A DNA stretch of 64,000 nt, from NCBI RefSeq assembly GCF_018991925.1, contig NW_024732309.1, positions 287,501 through 351,500 of the forward strand, given 5' to 3'. The position numbers and the translations under genes were made by a program. The DNA comes from Homarus americanus. Taxonomy: Eukaryota > Arthropoda > Malacostraca > Decapoda > Nephropidae. The notes below the pieces were generated by a model. That model searched no databases and was not told the origin of the DNA. It saw only the letters and a program-made list of their open reading frames with translations. Position 1 is the stretch's first letter. Each line of letters starts with the position of its first letter. Of the stretch, positions 12,309 through 24,100 are shown in pieces.

Positions 12309-13733
12309 GTCCTGTATATGATGCATGTAGGCTGTGGGAGTACTGTACAGTACTGGACTGTCTTAAAGTGGATCAAAAACTTTCATTATGACTGCAAGCA
12401 GTGTATGGTAATTAATAGCACGAAATCATCATGCATATACCAGTGACAAGCCGGGTACCACAGGGAAGTGTACTGGGACCGAGGCTATAATATACAGGGC
12501 CATCCTGCCACTAACTCAAAGTGGTTATATACAGAAATGTACTGTTGTTTGGATGATGCTGTACTAAGTAAGAAAATCGGAGTGACAGCGCACAAAATTT
12601 ATTGGAACCATACCTAACCTCATCTAACTTCCTAACCTGTGCATTGTCATTTCGGTTTTCTTACTATCATCTAAACAACATTTCTAGAAAATTGAAAGAC
12701 TTCAAACCAACATAAATTGTAATAAACACGCCCAAGAGATCGTCATTCGATTCTTGACATGTAAAAAAAGACTGCGGATGATACAAGCCAAAACATGGTT
12801 GCCATGGGAGATCCCACGGAACCATAATGATAGTAAATAATTTATTTCCTTACATACAAAGGGCACAGAGACGTGAAATTACTGCCATGCAAATCAGCGT
12901 TTGCAGTTTATTCCCCATTATTTCCCTGTTCTTTCATGGCCTGCCCTCTAACATTAAATTTGTGATCAAAGGATAGGCTAAAAAAAAAAAAAAAACCCTA
13001 ATGCTGTATATTGCCATTTTTATTTTCTTATTCAGTATCATTCAAAGAACAACTGTGGAAAATATGAATGAAATATATAAATGCATTCGGATGCTAACTA
13101 TCTGCTCCACCTTTACCCTGGACTGTCCTGATGTGACATATACTGTAAGGATATAAGGATGATCCTCTGTAGTGTATTGGCTCTTTTAAGTTTGCTGCAG
13201 GACAGTCCTGAACAGTATATGGCCTTGGCAGATGATTTTACCCAAATTGCAAAATGCTATTATTATTTGTCAATTTTAAGGATATTATTATTTTTCTTGG
13301 CATGAGAAAGAATAATTTCTATAGTTGCTGCTGCTGCTTTCTTAGTGATTATAATATGAAATAGCAGTACAGTAATATCTATGAAACATTTGGGCTTCTC
13401 TCGCTTACATAAACAGCTGTCTGAAGAGTGCCATCCTCTTGGGTAGGTGGCAGCGTCTTTATCTACGAGAGAAACTAACCAGTAAGTAAAGTCTGAATAC
13501 AAAAAGTGCTAATCCTTCACCCAATTTGCTTTATTCCTGAGGTAAGAAATAACTTTTCTAAGTAATTACAGTATGGAGTAGACAGCTAATATCCAGAGAT
13601 GTTCTTTGGTTGATAGTAAGTAATAAAAATGATATGACAATGCACAGAACCTAATAGAGCCTGAACCTAACCAACCTAACTTCCTAGCCAGGGGGCCCCA
13701 CTCCCTGAACCCCTGGATATTAAATATAAGGTA

Positions 13734-14161
13734 CAGTGGACCCTTGTCATTCGGAGGTTTGCGATTCGTGATTTCGACGATTCACGGTAAGCAGATGGTG
13801 GCTATGGTCGCTAGCTTGCGAGCCTTTTCCTGCACACAATGAGTTACCCCGCGCAGCATCTCGTGTTATACTCTCAAAACTTTAGTGTTTGTGTGTGAAA
13901 TGGCCCCTGAAAGACTGCCAAGTGTCAGTGCTAGTGATGCTAGTGGAGTGAAATGTAAAAGGCAGAAGTCACTGATGACCCTGACAAAGAAAGTTGAATT
14001 ATTATATAAGTTAACAGAGGGGATGAGTGCTGCCACGGCTGGTCAGTTGTTTGGTATAGGTATACAGTAGAACACTAAGGTAGTATAAGTTGCTATTCAT
14101 GGTTTTGCATATTTGCGCCATTCCTTGGAACCTAACCCCCGCGAATAACAAGGGTTTACTG
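13734..14161 (+). mobile_element. Tigger-like DNA element, copy A (428 bp)
   Basis: Ends CAGTGGACCCTTGTCATTCG...CGAATAACAAGGGTTTACTG, imperfect inverted repeats, with TA at 13732-13733 and 14162-14163 as target duplication. It encodes an N-terminal transposase fragment. A second copy of exactly the same length lies inverted at 42877-43304. Confidence 0.85.
13900..14070 (+). pseudogene. N-terminal fragment of a Tigger/pogo transposase (copy A)
   Basis: 56 codons, starting MAPERLPSVSASDASG. Residues of about 28-50 (TLTKKVELL...LTEGMSAATAGQLFGI) look like the first half of the CENP-B/Psq-type helix-turn-helix of Tigger transposases. The frame stops where the recognition helix should continue, so it cannot be an active transposase. 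The reading frame is conserved in copy B. Confidence 0.65.
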
Positions 14162-14175
14162 TACTGTACTGTAGT

Positions 14176-15208
14176 TACCCAATGAAAACAAGTTTCTTGA
14201 ATTGGCATGATGTAATTTTACATATTTTGGTGAAGTGAGAGTATGCTCAGACTGAGCAGCCCAGTTGTTCTGCTGTTGAAACAAACAAAGAGCGGACGAC
14301 AGCAAGCGTTGACACGGCAAATTTTTCAACGGAATATTTATGATAAATAATTCATTTCTTTGTGTACAAACCAGTTTTTCACCGTGTTTTACCCCACAAT
14401 TTCCCTCATCTATCATACACTGTCCACTACAGGCGATTTATGGTTGTAGATAGAAAATAAGAAAATAGTTGTACTGTAATTCAATAAAAAAGCTGGATAA
14501 TTTTTATTGCTTACTATCATCCAAAGAACATCTGTAGAAAAAATTAATGTAATTGAACACCTTCCGATGTGAACTGTCTGCTCTGCTATTACTCCTTTCT
14601 ATTAAGGAAATTTTTTGTTTAGTAGCTGGTTAACCTGGACCATATCCTTAACTATTACTCAAAAGTTAAAGAAATTAATTGCTATTTTTTCTATTATGTT
14701 CATAGGAAAAATGCCGGGTAAAAGTGGAGCAGATGTCCAACACTAAAAGGAGTTGTTCGATTACATTATTTTTGTCCAACACAGATGTTCTTTGGATGAT
14801 ATTAAGTAATAAAAATGATACAGTACAACATAATTTTAATTTAAGTGTAACTATCTTACAATTTTCTTTATTTTTTTTCTATCTACAATCATAAATCACC
14901 TGTAGTGGGCAGGGCATTAAGGATGAGGGAAATTGTGGGGGAAAACACGGTGACAAACTGATCACATGACACTAAAATTATGTCTATGTGGTTTGTACAC
15001 GAAGAAATTAATTATTTATCATAAATATCCGCAAAAAATCTGTCGTGTTGGCACATTCAGTATTGTCAGCCGCTCTTTGTCTGTTTCAGTACAACAACCA
15101 ATCAGCTTGGTCAAAGAGTACTGTACTGTACTCTATCATCCCTCCCCCCTCAAAAACCCCCCACAAAATTACACCATGCCGCTTCAAGAAAGTTGCTTTT
15201 ATTGATAC
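14176..15208. repeat. Long inverted repeat with arms over 400 bp
   Basis: Left arm 14176-14590 and right arm 14725-15208 are imperfect reverse complements. Shared phrases include GATATTTATGATAAATAATT-like, GTGTACAAACCA, CACAATTTCCCTCATC and ACAAAGAGCGG. The right arm carries a unique insert of about 35 bases near 14960. The spacer is about 135 bases. No coding frame is convincing in either arm. Confidence 0.85.
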
Positions 15209-15628
15209 CAGATATCAAAGTAAGTTCTTTCTGCTTAATATGCTGGGGGTCCAAGGGGCTCGCTAGGAAGTAAGGTATGGTTAGGTTAGGTTTCTTTGGT
15301 TAGGTCTATTAGTTTCTGTGCAATATCATATTTACTCTGGTAAAGGTGGAGGAGACAGTTAGCAGCAGAAAGGCTTTATGGAACTGCACCAAATAAATTT
15401 TCAGGATGATACTAAAATAAAAATGACAACAATGTATTTTTTTTTAGCCTATCCTTTGATGATAAATTACTTGTCAGTGGACAGGGCATGAAAGAAGAGG
15501 GAAATAACACTCTGCAAACAGTAATTTCACGTTTCCTTAATAGGTGAAGAAATAAATTATTTTCCATAATTTTGGAAGCGATCACAGTCTTTGTTGACAA
15601 GTTAGGAAAAACGACCATCTCAGGTGTG

Positions 15629-15657
15629 GTTAGGTTAGGTTAGGTTAGGTTAGGTTC
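15629..15657 (+). repeat. Interstitial TTAGG array
   Basis: Five to six tandem TTAGG units, the arthropod telomere repeat, in the middle of the inverted-repeat cluster. Confidence 0.85.
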
Positions 15658-16606
15658 TAAAATATTCTGTGCATTCTCATTTCCATTTTCGTGTTCGTGG
15701 TTCAATTCCATAAGTTATTTCTGGTGATAACTGTCTCCTCTACTTTTACCCTTACTATCATCCAATGAACATGTAGGAAAAAATGAACAAAATTGAACAA
15801 CTCTCTTCTGGTGTTAGCCGTCTGCTCCACCTTTACCAAATGCAATATTATGGGTTAAAATCAGGTAGGATATTTGTCTTCATATTTACTCATGGTATTA
15901 ATCTCTATAATCAACCAAACTAATAACTATGTATAATATTTTTCCCCAATTATGCAGTGTCCCTGTAAGGTCCCTGCCCCCAGAGGTCTAACCTTTCCTG
16001 AGTAAATAATATTAAGTCAGAATCTCCAATAATTATACAATGTCACTTTTGCAAATATGCTTTACTTAAATATACTCACATAGGACGATTAAACTTCTTG
16101 GAAACAAGTGATAAAATAGAGTTCACTGATGAGAAACAGGGAATACTAGACAGCAACAAAAACAACTGATTCATTATGTCTCACCAACAAGATTACTTAA
16201 TAAATTATTATAATGTCCTTAAGAAAATAACACAACTTTTAAGATTCTGTGGTAGTTGTGGTTATTTTATATTAGTTGGTTATGAGTATTATTTTCAATC
16301 AAAAGAATAATAAATGATTAAATGGTTTTATTCGTGGTATATTTGAAACAATTAATCGCTTAAATCCAAATAAATACATTATGGATATGATCTTATTTGT
16401 AACCAATGTGAAGATATAGATATGTAATTAAAATAAATTCCACCATTTAAAGATAAATTAATGTTACATCTTTTATACAGTACAATATTGGACAAGGGGC
16501 AATGGGCCTACCGTTAACATTATGGTACTTTTAGGTGGCAGTAAATTTGTTTCAACTTTTTCTTTTCAGTTTATCAATTAAGCAGTTATCTAGTTATTAG
16601 CTTACT

Positions 16607-16614
16607 ACCGGAAG
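16607..16614 (+). promoter_or_regulatory. ETS-like promoter motif ACCGGAAG
   Basis: ACCGGAAG matches the ETS-family core that sits close to many housekeeping transcription starts. It lies about 130 bases upstream of the inferred leader-exon donor of AFG2B, which suits a TATA-less housekeeping promoter. A single 8-base match is weak on its own. Confidence 0.3.
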
Positions 16615-16744
16615 CTGCCCAAAATCCTTCCTTGGTAGCTGGGATCACTGGAGTCATGAGCTGAGAGCCGCCACCCACGTGTCAGCTGATCCATCTGTCC
16701 TGTACACGCTCCCATAAACTATCTCTATTTTAAACCCTTTTTAG
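16615..16744 (+). other. AFG2B: Probable non-coding first exon (5' UTR) of AFG2B
   Basis: A strong donor (AG|GTAAGT) at 16744/16745 pairs with a pyrimidine-rich acceptor ending at 17038, 10 bases ahead of the coding start. The segment upstream of the donor has no ATG that reads into the coding frame, so I read it as an untranslated leader exon. Its 5' end is not visible; 16615 is only a guess, placed just after an ETS-like site. Confidence 0.5.
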
Positions 16745-17040
16745 GTAAGTTATATACTAAATAACATCACTATATACTGAATAATAACTTACGATTCGTT
16801 GTTCAGTTACGTAGTGTATTCCTCTTTCATTAAAATTGTGTTTATTACAGTATACCGAGTACCTATATCTAGCAACACTGGATTGATTCTTGTTTCCATT
16901 TATCAATTTAATAGATTGTAGTTAAAGTTTCCATAGTTACATCCAATTCTATCGATTCCTGGTGTTAGTCTAAAAACCCATCTACCTAGACAACCGGACA
17001 AATATCCACAGTTTTATTTATTTTTTTATTTTTTTCAGAT

Positions 17041-17052
17041 ATGGATCCATGA
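17041..17052 (+). promoter_or_regulatory. Three-codon upstream ORF overlapping the AFG2B start
   Basis: Immediately after the acceptor comes ATG GAT CCA TGA. Its TGA (17050-17052) overlaps the main ATG (17049-17051) in an ATGA arrangement, and a second in-frame ATG follows at 17052. Ribosomes scanning the leader would meet this minimal ORF first, so the main frame would be reached by leaky scanning or reinitiation. Confidence 0.5.
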
Positions 17053-18109
17053 TGATAGAACAAGTTTATGTGGGTTCTGTTAACAGTCATGGACCTGAAG
17101 ACATGCAACAGTGTCTTATACCAGCACCTCTCCTGGTCTCCTGTGGGGGTGCTGTTGGTGGATATGTTAGAGTCTGTCTCAATGGTGATCTTAGCCTCAT
17201 TTGTCATGCTGTGCCAGTGATGAATGCTTACTGTGATTTGGGTTTTCAAGTTATAGCTTGTAATTGCGTGCACACAGGAAAGAACAATTGTAAAACGTCT
17301 GTTGTAACAGGAAATTATACTATCAGTGCTTCTCAGGTGACTCCCCTGAGTGGTGCAAACATTAAAGATATCAGTGTCATTGTTGTTTTAAATTCAGTGG
17401 AAGATGTTCTTCATTACAGAAAAAATAAGGAATGTTTTGAAAGTTCTCTCAGGGAGTTGCTGATGCTGTATGGTGTTGTGAGTGAATGCAGAATAAATTG
17501 TGGAACAAACCCTCTAGCTAAAGTTTTGGGCATCTCTCACATTATTGTTGTAAATTGTTCAGTGTCACCGAGTGAAGTTGGTCTTGTAACTGCCAGTTCT
17601 AGCATCGTTCTCATTGAGGTTCAGAGTGAAGACAGACGTAAATTGATAGTACAAGATACAGTGAACTTGGGTGGGCTGGACCAGGTCTTGGCATATCTGA
17701 GGAGACTCATCACAGAACCTTGGACCAGACAAGAGCAGTTTAGTGAAGCTGGAGTCATGTATCCATCAGGTAATGTCAGTCGTGCATTTGTATTAAATCT
17801 GCATGTATGTTATTGACTTTTAAATATACTGTACATTATTATTTACATGCATCTATATAATATAAACTTTATGCAGTGTTGTTGAAATACAGTATTTATA
17901 TATGGTGGCAGTGCTGTTATCAAAGTGAGCCTTTGCTAACCCACAGGATATTTCATGTTATGATGCCAGTTGTAGGTTAGTGAAACTGCCTAATGTAAAA
18001 TTCATAACAGGAAAGTCCTCTCTTCTGGCCTTGATGGATCTCTGACACGGTGGATCATCGTCTGTTGCTTGAGGATCTTTGATCATTCGGTGTCTGTGAT
18101 GATGTACTC

Positions 18110-18190
<81 letters not shown>

Positions 18191-21100
18191 TATTATTATT
18201 ATTATTATTCACTGGTATACTGATTAGCTTACAGTTTGTTTATTACTTTACTTATTCTTTGTGGACATACTGTACCAAAAAGTATGTGGAATGGTCTGCC
18301 TCAGGCAGTTGACTGGATGTGCCATAAATACGTAGTACCCCGATTTACGCGGTCAATTGAACTCATGGGGTACCTCGGAAAGTGAAAACCGCGTAAAGTG
18401 AACAACAGAACATATGGGATTAATTCCAACAGAGACTGGCCTGACCCCCAAACTCCACTTTTTCAGACACAATACCTACGTTGTAGTAAAAATTACATCT
18501 TAATTTTATGATGGTATGCACACACAATTAATAATTAAGAGAAATATCAATAATATTAGTTTTTTTAACACTTACATTAGTAGAAAAGATGGCTGTGCAC
18601 ACGGGGATGGGGGGTTGGTTCCGAGGCAGAGGGCAGATTATTGGCCCTCACCTGTATCACTTGTATCAATTGTATCACTATCCACCACAGAGGCTTGCAG
18701 GGCCTCTTTGTCAAACCCCTCAAAGTCTATACAAGTCCATATCCTCACTATCACTGACTTAGGCCGCCTGTGGTGGGTGAAGAACTCGGTAATGTTTTGA
18801 TGACTGGGCGACCTTGTGCGCATCCTGCCCGCGCCGCTTCCCGCGTATATGAGTAGATGCACCGCGGAATGTGAAAGTTCGGTTCTGGTGAGGCACCGCG
18901 TAAATGAGAAATCGCGGAAAGTGAAACCGCGTAAAGCCGAGTAATACTGTATACAGAACAGAAACCTGTTACTGTATGAGTCACTAGTGCCACACTTAAG
19001 GTACACATGAAACTCAGACCAGCCACTGGATGAGTGAAGCTAAAAATTATCTAATGGATAAATTTGCAATTTATTGGGACTTTTATTTCAAGATGGAAAA
19101 TGTATTTAATTTCCCATAGCTAGTTGCTACAATAATTGAAACAGTGTCAGGGAGGACAAAAACCAAAAAAATTGCTTTCTAGGAGTACTTTTGGTTGGAC
19201 CTCCTGGTTGTGGCAAAACATCTCTTGTTCGCCAGTTGTGTGCTGAAACAGGAGCCTGTCTTGTTGGAACTGCAGGAGCTGAACTTGTTAGTCCATATGA
19301 GGAAGAGACAGAAAAAAACTTTGTTAAGGTTAGTATTGTATAGTATGATAACTTAAACACTGATTTTATTATCATTACAATTATTTGTGCTTTTTGATCT
19401 GGTGTGTTAAGTGATTCCTCCAAATGGGGGAAATATGCAGTGGGTTATTTTGTTAATGGGTAACCTAAGCAGTACAGTACAGTACTGGTAAGTCATAATT
19501 ATTTCAGGAAGTTGCAACCTGCCTTGCCAACTGTTCCCATCCTGTGGGTTGGCATTAGGAAGGGCATCCAGCCATAACACTGGTATGGTTGGGTGCAGGT
19601 AGTCCTGGGTTCAGTCCCCACCACAAGTGGAGGATCAATCCCACAATGTAGACAAACTTATATACAGTAAAGTGGGTACTGTAGTGGGAACACAGTCAGG
19701 TGCACTTACCAAGGAGGTGGGGTGATAACTCACTAGATGAGGAATATTACAGTCATAGAATCAACACACCCATAATCTTCATGGCCTGGAGATGTTTACC
19801 AAAAGATTCATCATGAATTATTCTAACTAGACCATCTGGTACAGTACCATACAGTACTATAAGAAATTAAGCAGCTTAACACACTGGACTCAAAATGATA
19901 ACATTCTCATCTGAATTTTCAGGTTGCAGAGAGAGCACAGGCCTTGAGTGAAGAAGGACCGTGTTTGTTCTTCATAGATGAAATTGATTCACTGTGCCCC
20001 ATGAGAACAAAGGAATCTAGTCTTCATGATCTCAGACTCACGGCACAGGTTTGTGGATCACGGCCTCCAAAGAGCAACACCATACAGTCTCTCCTTCACA
20101 TCAGTGTTACAGTGATGTGTTTAGGCTCAAATAACTCCTTTTGTTTTTGCTGATGACTTAGAATAAATCATTATGAACATTTTCAAATTGATATTTACCA
20201 ACAGCCTTCAGAGAATTATTTGGGATGCACCAAAGTTATTATTATGATTTTAAAGACATCAAAGTAGACAGAGGATATGGAGACCACAAGATCCATAATA
20301 CAGTATTTACTTCATATACTTCTGATGACAAAAATAAATTATAGCTATTATTATTATTATACGTCCAGGGTGTTCAGTAAGTAATGCAACCCATCAAATG
20401 CGATAACATTATGTTTATTGATGTAATGAGAATGAAATGCATTAACGTAACAGTGTTTTATGTTTCAGGTACTGTACAGTATAACAAACACTAAAAATGA
20501 TATTACATAAAATAATTGATGGAGTAAGTTATTGTATGGTGTAGGTTGCATTACTTATTGGACACCCTATTTATTGTGCAACAGGTTCTCTTAACTCTAG
20601 ATGAAGGCAGAAGGTTTTCCAATCTTACTCTCATGGCTGCAACTAATCGTCCCTTTCACTTAGACCCATCACTAAGGAGATCAGGCCGGCTTGAAATTGA
20701 AGTAAGTACAGCTAGTATACTTTCATAAGGTTAATTACTGAAGCTAATTTAGTTTGTTAGTTCAATTATATGTTCAGTAAACCATTTTTCATACCTAAGT
20801 TATGTTAATCTCATCAGACTTCTCATGCACTTTCATGCCCAACTGAAAAGTAACTGAGAGCATTCAAACAACTTTATCATAGCATAGTAATATAGATACA
20901 GTACTGGATAACCTTTTTCAGTGTATATATGTGTGTGTATTTGTTTTACTTCTTTTCAATGATATGTTTCAAGAGATTTTGCTCAGTCACTCTCACTACA
21001 CCATAACTATGAACAGTATAATATACAGTATTGTGATTAAGAGATAGTTTTTACAAATTTGTTTTAAAATTCAAAACAATAACATATCCCTGCTTATATT

Positions 21101-24100
21101 TGTCATCGGTCATGTAGTGTATTTCTTTTACTGTAATACAATTTAGCTTATGTGTGCTTCTTAAGATACCAAAACACCCTCGATACAAGCATGTGACAAA
21201 ATACAGTACTGTAGTATAGTTCTACAGTATAATGATCACAGACATGAAGTGTAAACTATAAAACTGTGCTCTATTGATTCTTAATATGAAGCTGACTAAA
21301 GTGATCCCACATTTCTACTGTCTCTCTCTGAATAGAATGTAGAGTTAGTGCACTACAGTATGGTAGAGCATATATCTCTGCTATATTTGGTGTGTTTTAA
21401 TATATTTACACCTTGTTTCCCACATCTCATTAATAGAATGTATACAATATTTTAAGTATACATACAGTAATTGTTTTTTTATTTAAATTTTTTTCTAGAT
21501 TCTTCTGAATGTTCCATCAGCAGCTGACCGAGCCAACATACTAGGTGTTCATAGCCTCAACCTCTTGCCCAGCAATCACCCAGGATTGGCCAGAGTTGCT
21601 CATGCCACACCAGGTTTTGTTGGGGCTGATCTTCGTGCCCTGACTGAAGTTGCACAGCGGGAAGTTGAGGCAAAACACACGGAAAAGGTAAGAGTGGATG
21701 GAGTAATTTTTTTTGAGGAAAACATAATAAAGTTGATGAGATGTAGGATAATTTTATAGTATACTGTACTGCACTTACTGTAAGTAAGATTATAAGGAGA
21801 AGTAAAAAGGTAAAGCCTTTACAGATGGAGCAGAAGAATGCTTGTGAGGAACCTGAAGCACTTATGTAAAGATGCTCAATGTAGAACCAATATTGAGCGA
21901 GTAAGGAATAAAGATTAATGGAGAATGAGAGTTGAGTGAGCACACATTCTACTGAGATGGTTGACATGTTATATTGGGAAAGGAAGGGAAAATAGACATC
22001 TAAATACAGAATAAAGATTGTAAATTAGTAATATCAGAACTAAATTACAGTACAACATGCCCTTCAAATTCGCGGGGGTTAGGTTCTCAAAATGGCCGCC
22101 AATCGCCAAATAACATTTGCTGACTTTAAAACTACCCACAGACATTCTTGGGTACATCCAGGGTGTCATCCGCGAATAATAAGGACCGCAAAATAAAAAT
22201 CCACGAGTACTGTACTGTATACTGTCTACATTAAAATCCTTTGAATCCAGACTAATTCACCCTGAGAGTGATCTGGATAAGTAATACCAAAGTAAGATGA
22301 GTATAAATAGATAGAAAGAAACACAAACAGGCCTAGGAAGTACTGTACTTGTTAGGCCAAGGAAGTACTTGTTAGTACCGATGGGAAATTCTGCAGATAT
22401 GATGCGTAACTTAAGTCTGGTATGAGTCACCTCTAGTTTATAGATGGAGAAGCACCCGAGGTATACACAGGTTGACCATTTTTTGACATGATCAACACTT
22501 ATACAAATTTTTTTTTCCAGAAAACATTGACTCCAGAAGAGATCATTGACATCATGTTGGCCCAAGCAGCATCCATTACTCCAAGTATCCACAAGACTCT
22601 GGACTTTATCACTGCCAAGCCTGTTGGGTCACCAATTGGTGGACTGAGAGAAGTGAAGTTGAAATTAGACCAAATATTTATCCACCATGTAAAGTTTGCT
22701 GTTGCCTACAATAAATTGAAGCTTAAGCAACCTAGAGGTAAGAAAAGTGATTAGAGCATTATGTATTTTTCACGATTAACTTTAGAAGACAGTGAATACA
22801 ATTGTGCAACAGTGAAGGATGAACTCAGACACCACAGGTAATCCAGTTTTTCACAATGTCTAAGTACCTCATATCTAAACACTTTTCTTGTGACATTACT
22901 CACTTGTGATACTTCTTTATGTCCAACTGATCTGCAGATGTATCCTAAGTTCACTATATTTATTGTCTGTACTACCGTTGGATATTGGTAATTAAAAAAA
23001 TTATTCATACATTATTTTGTATTTTTTTCAGGATTATTGTTGTATGGTCCTCGGGGTTGTGGTAAAACACGTCTGGTCGCCTCACTGGCTTCTTCTAAAG
23101 GCTGTACCTTCATTACAGCCAATGCCTCTCACCTCCTCTCACCCTATGTTGGGGACTCAGAAAAGCGAATTGCTGCTCTTTTCCACGCTGCTCGCCTGGC
23201 TCAGCCCACTATTTTGTTTATTGATGAAATTGGTAAGCCATGTTTTGTTTACTACAGTAGACAGACCTCAATATAATGCAAAATTGGGACTGAGAATGTC
23301 ACACAATTTCAAATAATGGAATCATTTTGTGTATTTCAGTAGGATATGTGGAACACTGAACCACGGCCCCCAATTAGACACCAATTTTTCCTACCAAGAA
23401 TCATTCCATTATTTCAAAACACTTCTTAACACATTATAACTCACTATGAACAACTGCTTCCTTGATGGCAGTTGTTCAGACTCGAGGTGACTAATTGCTC
23501 ACTAGAACTCGGGGCGTCGGGAATCGTAAGTGATCTGTGTAGACGCTGATGGCCAGTCACGTCACTCAACATAAAAAAAATCACCAAAAATTTTGCAAAT
23601 GTGATTGACATGAGAGATTTTGGCAAGTCACTCCTTTAAATTTTTTCTTGTTGTGCCTCTCACACACACACACACACACTCACACTCCTGCCCTTCATTT
23701 GATTAATATTCACCTGTAAAATTGTCTGTAAAGTATTTATTAGTTTAAAAAAATATTGTTGGAATTTTCATTACTTCACTTATTCAAATTTGTAACCATT
23801 GTTTGTGTGTGAACTGCTGAGGATGGATTTTTTTATTCTAGAATCCATTACAACCAAACTGTACATTTTAACAAACTTCTAAAACCACCATAGAATATTA
23901 ACCAATGAAATAACAAAAATCAAAATATACCAGGCACAATCCTAGACTTTTTTATATATTTTTTTCAATATCCTTTTTGCCACTTATCAGCCGTTTGGGC
24001 GCTCTATCCAGTGTTAATAGAGGAAGAAACCTGTGATGTTTGGTAGTGAGAGTCACACTGGATAACACCCTTCTCACCTGTGTCCGGGCTGAGGCTCGAA

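Larger units (their letters stand above)
12825..15575. repeat. Outer inverted-repeat pair of the same repeat family
   Basis: 12825-13125 and 15335-15575 match in opposite orientation (for example ACGTGAAATTACTG, ATCAAAGGATAGGCTAAAAA). Shorter pieces of the same family occur at 13575-13640 and 15745-15835 (ACTATCATCCAATGAACATG-like, CTGCTCCACCTTTACC). Confidence 0.75.
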
